A stretch of 64,000 nt of DNA from Chryseobacterium sp. Leaf405 (GTDB lineage Bacteria > Bacteroidota > Bacteroidia > Flavobacteriales > Weeksellaceae): contig NZ_LMQN01000015.1 of assembly GCF_001425355.1 (NCBI RefSeq), forward strand, positions 747,578 through 811,577. The letters run 5' to 3'. A program made the position numbers and the translations under genes. Below, piece by piece: positions 42,885 to 52,556 of this stretch. Under the pieces are notes generated by a model. It made no database searches. It saw nothing but the letters and a program-made list of their open reading frames with translations, and was not told the DNA's origin. The first letter of the stretch is position 1. Each line of letters starts with the position of its first letter.

Positions 42885-44249
42885 ATGATTAGTTGGAGAA
42901 AGCATTATAGACAAACGTTGATCGCAATAGGCTTATTGCTATCAACAAGTGCTTCAATTTACGGGCAAGACGGCGATCCGAAGAATGGTGAGAAACTTTT
43001 CAAAGCGAATTGTACTGCATGTCACGCACTAGACAAACAAGTTGTAGGACCACCACTAAAAGGTGTTGTAGAACGAGTAAAGACAGAGGGTGGTGTAGAT
43101 ACAGCTTGGCTTCACAAGTGGATCAAAAACAACAAGGAACTGAGAGCTTCCGGCGACAAGTACGCCAATGAAATTTTTGAAAAGTACAACAAGACTGAGA
43201 TGCAGCTCTTTCCTAATCTATCAGATAAGGACATTGATGATATCTTAGCTTTTACAACTAATCCTCCGGCTCCTGAAGAGCCTAAAAAGGACGCTGGAAC
43301 AGCTACTGCAACTGATGCAGCACAAGCAGCTCCTGCAAACAATACTACAACAAGTGTAGTAATTATTTCACTTTTAGCGATTGCAGCTTTATTGGTTTGG
43401 ATCTTAATTAAATTAAGACAACTAGTAAAATTAGGGCAATCTGAAGATTTAGCAGGTCTTAACGCAACAAGAGTTAAGTCTTTCAGCGAAATCTATGCTA
43501 AGTACCACTATGTGGGTAAAGGTTTAATCGCAATCTTAGCGCTTTTGGCAACGTACGGAATTTGGAACTGGATCATGTGGATCGGGGTTTACAAAGGATA
43601 CAAGCCAGAGCAGCCTATCTATTTTTCACATAAAATTCACGCTGGAGAACAAAAGATTGACTGTCAACTTTGTCACTCAAGTGCTAAATACGGAAAAGTA
43701 TCTGAAATTCCATCAATGAACGTTTGTATGAACTGTCACAGAACTATTTCTGAGTACGGTGCTAACGATTACATGGAGCCAGGAAAAGACAAAGCATTCT
43801 ACGACGGAGAGATCAAAAAGATCTACGCAGCTACAGGTTGGGATCCTGAAAAACAACAGTATACAGGGAAAACTCAGCCGGTTGAATGGACAAGAATCCA
43901 CAACATGCCGGATTTCGTTTACTTTAACCACTCTCAGCACGTGGTAGCAGGTGAACAAGCGATCATCAATTCTTTCAACAAAAAGAATCCTAACAACAAA
44001 ATTGATGTTGTATGTAAAGCTTGTCACGGAAAAATTGATACAATGAATGTTGTTCAGATGGCTAATGACTTCACAATGGGATGGTGTATCGAGTGTCACA
44101 GAACTACTGAGGTTGATATGAACAACGGTTATAATAAAGAATACTTCAAGAATCTACATGACAAGTTGAAAAAACAATACCCTAAAGATGGTGGTAAGAT
44201 TACTGTAGATGCTATTGGAGGTCTTGAGTGTGGTAAATGTCATTATTAA
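42885..44249 (+). CDS. actA: alternative complex III subunit A (multihaem cytochrome c)
   Basis: 454 aa. It carries electrons out of the quinol:cytochrome c oxidoreductase. Six CxxCH haem sites are visible: residues 43-47, 260-264, 281-285, 377-381, 401-405 and 449-453. The first lies in an N-terminal monohaem cytochrome domain (about 30-128); an Ala/Thr-rich linker and two membrane helices (about 157-177, 212-234) separate it from the pentahaem domain. First gene of actABCDEF; actB starts 22 bases later. Confidence 0.92.
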   Translation: MISWRKHYRQTLIAIGLLLSTSASIYGQDGDPKNGEKLFKANCTACHALDKQVVGPPLKGVVERVKTEGGVDTAWLHKWIKNNKELRASGDKYANEIFEKYNKTEMQLFPNLSDKDIDDILAFTTNPPAPEEPKKDAGTATATDAAQAAPANNTTTSVVIISLLAIAALLVWILIKLRQLVKLGQSEDLAGLNATRVKSFSEIYAKYHYVGKGLIAILALLATYGIWNWIMWIGVYKGYKPEQPIYFSHKIHAGEQKIDCQLCHSSAKYGKVSEIPSMNVCMNCHRTISEYGANDYMEPGKDKAFYDGEIKKIYAATGWDPEKQQYTGKTQPVEWTRIHNMPDFVYFNHSQHVVAGEQAIINSFNKKNPNNKIDVVCKACHGKIDTMNVVQMANDFTMGWCIECHRTTEVDMNNGYNKEYFKNLHDKLKKQYPKDGGKITVDAIGGLECGKCHY

Positions 44250-44271
44250 TAACTAAAAATTAGAAGTATAA

Positions 44272-47200
44272 ATGGCTTCAAACAAAATACAATTTAGAAG
44301 TATTCACGAACTTAAAGACCCGGCTTTAAACAATAAGCTGGCTCAAAAAGAGTTCCAGGAAGAAATTCCGGTAGAAGATTTCCTTGCAGATTCAGAACAG
44401 AACGGTTCTGGAACTTCAAGAAGAGATTTCTTAAAATTACTAGGATTCTCTACAGCAGCGGTTACTCTTGCTGCTTGTGAAGCTCCGGTAATAAAAACGA
44501 TTCCTTACGTAGTAAAACCTCATGATATTATTCCTGGAATTCCTAATTACTACGCTTCCACTTATTTTGATGGATTCGATTTTGCCAGTGTTCTGGTAAA
44601 AACAAGAGAAGGAAGACCTATTAAAATTGAACCGAATCCGGCAGCGGGTGATTTAGGTAAAACTAACGCAAGAGCTCAGGCAAGTGTACTTTCTCTTTAT
44701 GATAACGATAAAGTAAAACAGCCTAAGTTTGAAGGTAAGGATGATACTTTTGACAAAGTCGATACTTTTGTTATCAAAGGATTGGAAGAAGCTAACGCAT
44801 CAGGTAAAAAAATTGTGTTATTATCACATTCTTTTGCTTCACCTACTTTCAAAAAGTTATTCGGAGAATTTAAAGCAAAATATCCTACCGCTGAATTAGT
44901 AACTTATGACGCTTTTCCTTATGCAGCAGCTTTAGATGCAGCTCAGGAAGTTTTCGGACAAAGAGCGTTGCCAGTTTATGACCTTAAAGGCACTGAATTG
45001 GTAGTTTCTTTCCAAGCTGATATTTTAGGAGATTACAATGCAGGAAGTTTAGAAACTTCTTATGCTGAAGCAAGAAAACCGGGACCAAACATGTTGAGAC
45101 ACATTCAAGTGGAGTCAAACATGTCTCTAACGGGTGCTAACTCTGACTCAAGATACAGACTAAAACCAAGTGATGTAAACAAAGCTTTGGTTGAAGTTTA
45201 CAATGCTATCGTTACAGGATCTGCTCCTGCAAACAAAGTGGCAGCTGAGATTGTAAAAGAATTACAGGCAAAAGGCAGCAAAGCTGTTGTTTTCGCTGAT
45301 GGTTCTAAAGGAGCTCAGGTTTTAGCTCACTTAATTAACCAAAAATTAGGTTCAGTTGCTTTCACTGGTAAAGCAAACTTCCTAAGAGATTTCGATAAAG
45401 CAAGATTCGAGGAATTCCTTGGATGGGTAAATGCAGGTCAGGTTGGTGTATTAATTACAAACAATGTAGATCCTATTTATTCTTATCATAAAGGAGAAGA
45501 GTTTAAAAAATCTTTAACTAAAGTTCCTTATGTAATCGCAGTTGCTGATAAGAAAAACGAAATGTACAAAGCAGCAAAAGCTGTAATTCCTGTAGCTAAC
45601 TGGCTAGAATCTTGGGGTGATATTGAGCCTCAGACAGGTGTATATTCATTAATGCAGCCAACAATCCAGAAAATCTACAAATCAAGACAGATTGAAGAAT
45701 CTTTATTGGTTTGGAAAAATGGTAAAAACAACGCTGCAAACAACTATTACGATTATTTAAAAGCAAGTGCTGCTTCTGTTTTAGGAGCAACATCTTTCAA
45801 TAAAGCTTTATATAATGGCTTCGTACCTTCAAACAATGCAACTATGTTGTCTTATGCAGGAGGAAACGGTGCACAGGCTGTTGCTGAATTAGGAGCTTTC
45901 AAAGCTTCTGAATTAGAGTTAGTATTGTATACTACTCCGGCAATGGGAGACGGTACTCAGGCAAACAACCCTTGGTTGCAAGAATTACCGGATCCGATTA
46001 CGAGAATGTCTTGGGATAACTACCTGACAATTTCTCCGAAAGATGCAGAAAAGTTCGAAATCGATAACGATCTTAATGCAAGAATGCAGTTGGATGGTTC
46101 TATCGTAAACCTTACTGTAAACGGAATTAAAATAGAAAACGTTCCTGTATTCGTACAACCGGGACAAGCTGAAGGATCTGTAGGTCTTGCTCTTGGATAC
46201 GGTAAGAAAAACTCAGGAGCTACAGCTGATACAGGTGTAAATGCTTATCCTTTATTTGACGGTTCTAACTTAGTTGTTTCTAATGTTAAAATCGAAAAAA
46301 CAGGAGAAGACCACGAATTCGCAGGTATCCAGCTTCAAAATACCCTAATGGGACGTTATGAGATCGCAAAAGAAGTTCCTTTAGCTCAGTTCTTAAACGT
46401 AGCATTCGATGATGAACACGAAGGATGGAACAAACCTTTGGAATATCATACAATAAGCGGTGCACTTCCTGCTAGAAAGATTGATCTTTGGGATGCTTTC
46501 GATGATACTGATGGACCTCACTTCAATATGTCTATCGACTTGAACTCTTGTACTGGTTGTGGAGCATGTATTATTGCTTGTCAGGCAGAAAACAACGTTC
46601 CTGTTGTAGGTAAAGAAGAGATCAGAATGTCCAGAGATATGTATTGGTTAAGAATTGACCGTTACTATTCTTCAAGACAGAAAGTGGAAGTTTATGAAGG
46701 ATTAAAAGAAGGAATGGCTGTACCAGAATTATACGGTACTGCATTCGGAGACGGAGGTGCATTGAACCACCCGGCTGATAATCCAGATGTGATCTTCCAA
46801 CCGGTAATGTGTCAGCACTGTAACCACGCTCCTTGTGAAACTGTATGTCCAGTAGCGGCTACTTCACACAGTAAGCAAGGACAGAACCACATGGCTTACA
46901 ACAGATGTATCGGTACAAGATATTGTGCAAACAACTGTCCTTATAAAGTAAGACGTTTCAACTGGTTTACCTATAACTTAAATGATAAATTTGATTTCAA
47001 TCAAAATAATGATTTAGGAAGAATGGTATTGAACCCAGATGTTGTTGTAAGAACAAGAGGGGTAATGGAGAAATGTTCTATGTGTATCCAAATGACTCAG
47101 ACGACTATTCTTGAAGCTAAAAAAGAGAATAGAGTTGTGAAAGACGGAGAATTCCAGACAGCTTGTTCAAAAGCTTGTTCTACAGGTTCTATCAAGTTTG

Positions 47201-47334
47201 GAGACATGAATGACAAGGAATCTGAAGTTAGAAAGCAATATGCGGATAACAGAAGATATTATTTACTTGAAGAGATCGGAACAAAACCAAATGTGTTCTA
47301 TCACGCTAAAGTAAGAAACAGAGTAGAAAAATAA
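44272..47334 (+). CDS. actB: alternative complex III subunit B (Fe-S / molybdopterin-like)
   Basis: 1020 aa, a fusion of a molybdopterin-oxidoreductase-like region (about 70-720) and a ferredoxin-like region (about 745-1000). The twin-arginine signal is far from the N-terminus (SRRDFLK at 49-55, then LAAC), after an HELKDPAL leader, as in other ActB proteins. Four Cys sets for Fe-S clusters: CTGCGACIIAC, CQHCNHAPCETVCP, CIGTRYCANNCP and CSMC with later CSKAC. The Mo-region is thought to have lost its cofactor in ActB. It sits in the periplasm on ActC. Confidence 0.93.
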   Translation: MASNKIQFRSIHELKDPALNNKLAQKEFQEEIPVEDFLADSEQNGSGTSRRDFLKLLGFSTAAVTLAACEAPVIKTIPYVVKPHDIIPGIPNYYASTYFDGFDFASVLVKTREGRPIKIEPNPAAGDLGKTNARAQASVLSLYDNDKVKQPKFEGKDDTFDKVDTFVIKGLEEANASGKKIVLLSHSFASPTFKKLFGEFKAKYPTAELVTYDAFPYAAALDAAQEVFGQRALPVYDLKGTELVVSFQADILGDYNAGSLETSYAEARKPGPNMLRHIQVESNMSLTGANSDSRYRLKPSDVNKALVEVYNAIVTGSAPANKVAAEIVKELQAKGSKAVVFADGSKGAQVLAHLINQKLGSVAFTGKANFLRDFDKARFEEFLGWVNAGQVGVLITNNVDPIYSYHKGEEFKKSLTKVPYVIAVADKKNEMYKAAKAVIPVANWLESWGDIEPQTGVYSLMQPTIQKIYKSRQIEESLLVWKNGKNNAANNYYDYLKASAASVLGATSFNKALYNGFVPSNNATMLSYAGGNGAQAVAELGAFKASELELVLYTTPAMGDGTQANNPWLQELPDPITRMSWDNYLTISPKDAEKFEIDNDLNARMQLDGSIVNLTVNGIKIENVPVFVQPGQAEGSVGLALGYGKKNSGATADTGVNAYPLFDGSNLVVSNVKIEKTGEDHEFAGIQLQNTLMGRYEIAKEVPLAQFLNVAFDDEHEGWNKPLEYHTISGALPARKIDLWDAFDDTDGPHFNMSIDLNSCTGCGACIIACQAENNVPVVGKEEIRMSRDMYWLRIDRYYSSRQKVEVYEGLKEGMAVPELYGTAFGDGGALNHPADNPDVIFQPVMCQHCNHAPCETVCPVAATSHSKQGQNHMAYNRCIGTRYCANNCPYKVRRFNWFTYNLNDKFDFNQNNDLGRMVLNPDVVVRTRGVMEKCSMCIQMTQTTILEAKKENRVVKDGEFQTACSKACSTGSIKFGDMNDKESEVRKQYADNRRYYLLEEIGTKPNVFYHAKVRNRVEK

Positions 47335-47359
47335 AGTTTAAATAATAAATAGGTAAAAA

Positions 47360-48757
47360 ATGTCAGGACATTACGAAGCTCCGATAAGGGAACCTCTGAT
47401 TATTGGTCACAAAACTTATCACGATATCACAGAAGATATTGCACGACCTATCGAAGAAAGAGCAGGTAAATTATGGTGGGTATCGCTATACGCAGCCTTA
47501 GTTCTATTTCTATACGGATTCGGCTGTATCGCCTACACTATCGGGACAGGTATTGGAGCATGGGGGCTTAACAGAACTATTAACTGGGGTTGGGATATTA
47601 CCAACTTCGTATGGTGGGTAGGTATCGGTCACGCCGGAACACTTATCTCCGCAGTATTATTATTATTTAGACAGCGTTGGAGAATGTCTGTAAACAGATC
47701 TGCAGAGGCGATGACGATCTTTGCGGTTGTACAGGCAGCAATCTTCCCTGTAATTCACATGGGTAGAGTTTGGGTAGGATATTGGGTATTTCCTCTTCCT
47801 AACCAGTTCGGTTCTCTTTGGGGGAACTTCAACTCTCCTCTACTTTGGGACGTATTTGCAATCTCTACGTATTTCTCTGTATCAACAGTATTCTGGTTTA
47901 TGGGATTAATCCCTGACTTTGCAATGATCAGAGACAGAGCAAAAACTCCTTGGACTAAGAAAATTTATACATTTCTAGCATTCGGTTGGGGTGGTAAAGC
48001 AAAACACTGGCAAAGATTCGAAGAACTTTCTTTGGTTCTTGCAGGTTTAGCAACTCCACTTGTATTCTCGGTACACACAACTGTATCTTTTGACTTCGCA
48101 ACTTCAGTTATTAAAGGATGGCACTCTACGATCTATCCTCCTTACTTCGTTGCCGGAGCAATCTTCTCAGGATTTGCAATGGTACAGACGCTATTGTTAA
48201 TCGCAAGAAAAGTTTGTCACCTAGAAGACTACATTACAATGTATCATATCGAAATTATGAATATCGTAATTGTATTAACTGGTGGTATGGTAACTGTAGC
48301 TTACGCAACTGAATATTTCATCGGATGGTACTCAGGATCTAGATTTGAAGACTTTACTTATCTTTCTCCAGGTGCTGCTGTTGGACCTTACTGGTGGGCT
48401 TTCTGGGCATTAATTACATGTAACTTAATTGTTCCTGCATTATTCTGGTTCAAGAGAGTAAGAACAAATATCATTGCAACATTTATCATTGCATTAATCA
48501 TCAACATCGGTATGTGGTTTGAGCGTTTTGACATCATCGTTATCAACCTTTCTAGAGACTACTTACCTGGATCTTGGACGATGTTTAAACCAACGATCAT
48601 TGATGTGGGTGTATACTTAGGAACTATCGGATTCTTCTCTGTATTATTCTTATTATACGCAAGAACATTCCCTGTAATTGCACAGGCTGAATTAAAATCG
48701 ATTCTGAAAATCTCAGGTGAAACTTATAAAGCAAAAGAAGGAGATGAGCACCACTAA
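47360..48757 (+). CDS. actC: alternative complex III subunit C (NrfD/PsrC type)
   Basis: 465 aa, about ten membrane helices. It binds and oxidises quinol in the membrane and, with ActF, is proposed to take part in proton movement. NrfD features are seen: NFVWWVGIGHAGTLISAVLLLFRQRWR near 87-113 and HTTVSFDFATSVIKGWHSTIYPPYFVAGA near 239-267. Follows actB by 25 bases and overlaps actD by 14 bases. Confidence 0.93.
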   Translation: MSGHYEAPIREPLIIGHKTYHDITEDIARPIEERAGKLWWVSLYAALVLFLYGFGCIAYTIGTGIGAWGLNRTINWGWDITNFVWWVGIGHAGTLISAVLLLFRQRWRMSVNRSAEAMTIFAVVQAAIFPVIHMGRVWVGYWVFPLPNQFGSLWGNFNSPLLWDVFAISTYFSVSTVFWFMGLIPDFAMIRDRAKTPWTKKIYTFLAFGWGGKAKHWQRFEELSLVLAGLATPLVFSVHTTVSFDFATSVIKGWHSTIYPPYFVAGAIFSGFAMVQTLLLIARKVCHLEDYITMYHIEIMNIVIVLTGGMVTVAYATEYFIGWYSGSRFEDFTYLSPGAAVGPYWWAFWALITCNLIVPALFWFKRVRTNIIATFIIALIINIGMWFERFDIIVINLSRDYLPGSWTMFKPTIIDVGVYLGTIGFFSVLFLLYARTFPVIAQAELKSILKISGETYKAKEGDEHH

Positions 48758-49307
48758 AATTGTATACGGACTTTATGCTGACGACGACGATTTAATGAAC
48801 GGCGTTAAAGCATTCAACGATAAAGGAATCGCGATAAACGAGGTTTACACTCCGTTTCCGGTTCACGGACTAGACAAAGCTTTAGGTTTAAAGAAAACTA
48901 GAATTTCTGATGCTGCTTTCCTCTATGCCCTTTATGGTGTTACCATTGGTGCTACTGTAACTTGGTATGTGATGAATCATGACTGGCCTCAAAATATTGG
49001 TGGTAAACCTGCTTTTGACTGGGCTCACAATATGCCCGCATTCGTAGTTCCGATGTTCGAGCTTATGGTATTCTGCGCTGCTCACATGATGTCATTAACT
49101 TTCTTAGTAAGAAACAAAATGTATCCTGGAGCTCCTGCACAAAACCCGGATCCAAGAACAACAGATGATAAATTCATGATGGAATTTGTAACGGATGATG
49201 TAGAATCTGTAAAACAGTTGCTTATTGAAACAGGAGTTGAAGAAATAACTGTAAAACAGCTTCATAGTGAGACGGTAGTAAAAGAAATAACTGTTAAAGA
49301 CGCTTAA
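48744..49307 (+). CDS. actD: alternative complex III subunit D (DUF3341)
   Basis: 187 aa from the ATG at 48744. Two membrane helices (about 55-75 and 95-120) follow a cytosolic DUF3341-type domain that starts YGLYADDDDLMNGVKAFNDKG. It is a peripheral structural subunit. The start chosen has a rare good ribosome site, AAGAAGGAG immediately upstream, and overlaps actC by 14 bases; a GTG at 48717 would also open the frame but lacks support. The C-terminus has two near-identical VEEITVKQLHSE/VKEITVK repeats. Confidence 0.9.
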   Translation: MSTTKIVYGLYADDDDLMNGVKAFNDKGIAINEVYTPFPVHGLDKALGLKKTRISDAAFLYALYGVTIGATVTWYVMNHDWPQNIGGKPAFDWAHNMPAFVVPMFELMVFCAAHMMSLTFLVRNKMYPGAPAQNPDPRTTDDKFMMEFVTDDVESVKQLLIETGVEEITVKQLHSETVVKEITVKDA

Positions 49308-49308
49308 A

Positions 49309-49995
49309 ATGAAAAAGAATGTATTAAGAATTACAGCAGTTTTAGGTTTAACAACAATTTTACTTAATTCTTGCGGACCGAAAGAGAATGCACCTTTAGT
49401 ATATTTCCCAGATATGTATTTCCCTGTGGCATACGATCCGTTAATGAAAGCTCAGGATGCTTATTCAGATCATGAAAATGAGATTCCTGCATTTGTTAAA
49501 AATGGCTTTGCAACAGGTCTTTCTCCCGTAGAAGGATCAGTAGCTCAAAATAAAGACGGTGTTTTTGAAGAAGGATTACTTCCTAAAAATGTAGACGAAT
49601 ACAATGCTGGTTACGATGCTTCAAAAAAAATGACAGGTTCTCCTTTAAATCCGGCTAATGCAGCTAAGGATATTGAAAGAGGAAAAATGTTATTTGACAG
49701 AACTTGTGCAGCTTGTCACGGAACAGGAGGAGACGGACAGGGACCAATCGTTCAGTCAGGAGCTTTCTCTGGTGTACCAAACTATGCTGACAGAGAAATT
49801 ACTGTAGGATCTGTTCATTATGTATTAACAAACGGTAGAAATGCGATGGGATCTTATGCAGGACAACTAAACGCTGGAGACAGATGGAGAGTTGCAATGT
49901 ATGTGATGAGTGCTTTCAAAAAAGGAGCGGCAGCACCAGCGGTGGCAGCTACAACTGAAGCAAAACCTGAAACTACTACTGAAACTAAAAAATAA
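49309..49995 (+). CDS. actE: alternative complex III subunit E (monohaem cytochrome c lipoprotein)
   Basis: 228 aa. A lipoprotein signal with lipobox LNSC (Cys about residue 22) anchors it in the membrane. One haem site, CAACH, near residue 133, with an axial Met probably in NAMGSYAG. It follows actD after one base. The C-terminal 25 residues are an Ala/Thr/Glu-rich tail. It passes electrons from the complex towards a soluble or oxidase-bound cytochrome c. Confidence 0.92.
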   Translation: MKKNVLRITAVLGLTTILLNSCGPKENAPLVYFPDMYFPVAYDPLMKAQDAYSDHENEIPAFVKNGFATGLSPVEGSVAQNKDGVFEEGLLPKNVDEYNAGYDASKKMTGSPLNPANAAKDIERGKMLFDRTCAACHGTGGDGQGPIVQSGAFSGVPNYADREITVGSVHYVLTNGRNAMGSYAGQLNAGDRWRVAMYVMSAFKKGAAAPAVAATTEAKPETTTETKK

Positions 49996-50003
49996 GAAAA
50001 GAA

Positions 50004-51335
50004 ATGTATAGTTTTTCACCAAAATTAAAATCAACTTCTCTAATACTTCTTGTTGTAGGTTTAGTTCTGTTTGGTATTGGTTTCTTTATGAATAAAGGAA
50101 TCACTAGTGAAAGAATAGGCGAAATGATGGAGGCTGTTCATGCTTCCGGTCATAATGCACCTACACATTCAAGTGAGATGGTGGGTCCTCAGGATCATGC
50201 TTCTCATTTGGAGCATGCAACTTTGCAGGTTCATAATCAGCCTTTGGCGGCAATACATTTTGTAGCTGTATTTTTCTTTGGACTAAGCTGTGCGGTACTG
50301 TTTTTCTACTGTATTCAGCACGCTGCTCATGCAGGTTGGCCAATTATCATTACAAGGGTAATGGAAGCAATTGCTTCTTATATTCCTTATGGTGGTGCCA
50401 TCTTGGTTATATTAATGCTTTTAAATATTTTCCACCAGGGTCATATTTTCCATTGGATGGATCCGGACTTGACAGATCCTAATTCTGCTCATTTTGATGT
50501 GATCTTATTTGAAAAGAAAAGATTCCTTAATATTCCTTTCTATGCAATCAGAACATTGATCTACGTAATCGGAGCATCATTCTTCGCATGGAAACTGAAA
50601 GCTCAGTCTAAAAAAGTAGATGATACAAAATCTTTGGTTGAGTATCAATTCCTTTACAGATGGGCAGTAGGATATATTGCATTCTTCGGATTTGCTTCTG
50701 CAGCTTGGGCTTGGGACTGGTTGATGTCTATTGACCCTCACTGGTATTCTACAATGTATATCTGGTATTCAATGGTTAGCTGTCTTTCAAGTGGTATCGC
50801 AGTAATTATCTTACTGAGTGTATATCTTAAGAAAAATGGATTCCTTCCTCAGTTTAATGATAATCACTTGCATGATTTAGGAGTATTCCTTTTCGCTACA
50901 AGTATGCTTTGGACATATACATGGTTCGCTCAGTTTATGTTATATTGGTATGCAAACGTTCCGGAAGAGGTTAATTACTTCTTCGGAAGATTCCAACACT
51001 ACGGAATTACATTCTTACCAATGTTGATCGTAAACTTCTTATTACCTCTATTGGTATTAGTAAGCAGCAGCATCAAGAGAAATTACAAAGTGGTAACGGT
51101 AATGGCAATAGTTGTTATTTTAGGACATATTTTAGATTACTTCAACATGGTAATGCCGGGAACGGTTGGACCATACTGGAAAACTCCTGAAGTATTTATC
51201 TTAATCTTAGGAGCACTTCTATTCGTAATCGGATTATTTATGTTTACAGTGCTTACAGCATTATCTAAACTTAAATTAATTCCTACAGGTAACCCTTACC
51301 TACACGAATCTGAGATTTACGAATATCCTTTCTAA
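50004..51335 (+). CDS. actF: alternative complex III subunit F (quinol:cytochrome c oxidoreductase)
   Basis: 443 aa, about ten membrane helices, homologous to ActC. Conserved stretches include AIHFVAVFFFGLSCAVLFFYCIQHAAHAGWP and WAWDWLMSIDPHWYSTMYIWYSMVSC. The loop before the second helix is rich in His. It follows actE by 8 bases and ends the operon at a strong terminator. No cytochrome oxidase subunit genes follow, although these adjoin act genes in some relatives. Confidence 0.92.
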   Translation: MYSFSPKLKSTSLILLVVGLVLFGIGFFMNKGITSERIGEMMEAVHASGHNAPTHSSEMVGPQDHASHLEHATLQVHNQPLAAIHFVAVFFFGLSCAVLFFYCIQHAAHAGWPIIITRVMEAIASYIPYGGAILVILMLLNIFHQGHIFHWMDPDLTDPNSAHFDVILFEKKRFLNIPFYAIRTLIYVIGASFFAWKLKAQSKKVDDTKSLVEYQFLYRWAVGYIAFFGFASAAWAWDWLMSIDPHWYSTMYIWYSMVSCLSSGIAVIILLSVYLKKNGFLPQFNDNHLHDLGVFLFATSMLWTYTWFAQFMLYWYANVPEEVNYFFGRFQHYGITFLPMLIVNFLLPLLVLVSSSIKRNYKVVTVMAIVVILGHILDYFNMVMPGTVGPYWKTPEVFILILGALLFVIGLFMFTVLTALSKLKLIPTGNPYLHESEIYEYPF

Positions 51336-51360
51336 GGAAATTGTAACAAAATAAAATGAT

Positions 51361-51394
51361 AAAAGACTGATTAATAAATAATCAGTCTTTTTTT
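51361..51394 (+). terminator. act operon terminator
   Basis: A 12-bp stem, 51361-51372 with 51380-51391 (AAAAGACTGATT/AATCAGTCTTTT), has a 7-nt loop and a T-tract. Confidence 0.85.
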
Positions 51395-51490
51395 ATGCAG
51401 ATTATTGAAATTTATTATTAATTCGTGCAACCTTTTCTAGTTTTAAATTGTCTTATAGTTAAATATTGTAAAAACTTTAAAAATATAATT

Positions 51491-52507
51491 ATGAAAAAAA
51501 ATTATCTGTTACAATTCCTGTTCGTTTTTGCTTTACAGTTTTTCAATGCACAAACAATTACCTTTATTTCAGAAAAAACCAATAAACCCTTACCCAAAAT
51601 TTCAGTTTTCGGAAAAGATGGAAGTATTTTAGCCTATTCAGACATTGACGGTAAAATCGATAAATCATCATTAAAACAAGATCAGGAAAATTTTCAGTTG
51701 ATCTATGAAAACTTTCCGGTTGCTACTTTATCATATTCTGATTTTGATAAAGATGTCATTAAAATTAACGACCGCGTAAAAGATATCGAAACAGTTGTTA
51801 TTAAAAACAATAAACCCGCAAAATACATTTTCATAAAAGGAAACTTCAATACGTATGTTACTGTAAACAGCAAACTGAACTGTTACGCAGACGGAATCGT
51901 TACTTATATTTTCGACAACAAAACAAAGAAACTGAAAAGTACAAATGTCGAACAATACCGTGTTTACAGATTGGAAGATGTTAAGTTTGAGAAAAAGCAA
52001 ACGGCGATGTGGGATTATGATGCCACTTTGGATATTCCGGATATGAAAGAAGTTGGCAATATTTTAGAATACAAACAAAAAAATTCTGTATTGAAGGAAT
52101 TGAAGGGTGAACAGAAAGATCAGATCGAGATCACAGGAGAAGCATTACAGAAAAAGGAATTTGCATTATTCGGTTACAGATTTTTTGATATGAAAAGTAT
52201 TATCAACGCTTCTTATGAAAAATCAAGTAAAAAAACATTGCGGGATTTATTGGAATTCAACGAAATCGGATTTATTAAACTTAAACATAAAAGTGAGCCG
52301 GATTATAATCAATTAGTTCTATACACCAATTTTTATCCGACAGAATTAGACTTTAAAAATGAAAATGATATTGAAAAAGTTAAATTCAAAACAGACAACA
52401 GCAATTACACAACTAAATATTGGGAAGACTCTTCTTTCCCGAATATGCAGACTGTTTTCAGTTCATTTTTCAAGGATAAATTAAAAGAGCAACAAAATAA
52501 AAAATAA
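51491..52507 (+). CDS. secreted protein of unknown function
   Basis: 338 aa from the ATG at 51491, which begins an ideal signal peptide (MKKNYLLQFLFVF..., ending FFNAQ). A frame from GTG at 51425 would bury the signal and is rejected. The first 90 mature residues, TITFISEKTNKPLPKISVFGKDGSILAYSDIDGKI, resemble the carboxypeptidase-regulatory-like beta-sandwich found in Bacteroidota exported proteins. The rest has no motif I know. No clear promoter box. Confidence 0.65.
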   Translation: MKKNYLLQFLFVFALQFFNAQTITFISEKTNKPLPKISVFGKDGSILAYSDIDGKIDKSSLKQDQENFQLIYENFPVATLSYSDFDKDVIKINDRVKDIETVVIKNNKPAKYIFIKGNFNTYVTVNSKLNCYADGIVTYIFDNKTKKLKSTNVEQYRVYRLEDVKFEKKQTAMWDYDATLDIPDMKEVGNILEYKQKNSVLKELKGEQKDQIEITGEALQKKEFALFGYRFFDMKSIINASYEKSSKKTLRDLLEFNEIGFIKLKHKSEPDYNQLVLYTNFYPTELDFKNENDIEKVKFKTDNSNYTTKYWEDSSFPNMQTVFSSFFKDKLKEQQNKK

Positions 52508-52532
52508 AAACTTCTATTAATAAAGGTTTTAC

Positions 52533-52540
52533 TAAATTTG
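52533..52540 (+). promoter_or_regulatory. promoter box of lipoprotein gene
   Basis: TAAATTTG, an exact -7 match, 16 bases before the ATG at 52557. Confidence 0.5.
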
Positions 52541-52556
52541 TGGCAAACCGAAAAAA

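Noticed and set aside
48717..48743. Longer ActD start at GTG 48717
   Set aside because: ATG at 48744 has a strong AAGAAGGAG site just upstream.
51425..51490. Longer start at GTG 51425 for the secreted protein
   Set aside because: It would place 22 residues before a perfect signal peptide.
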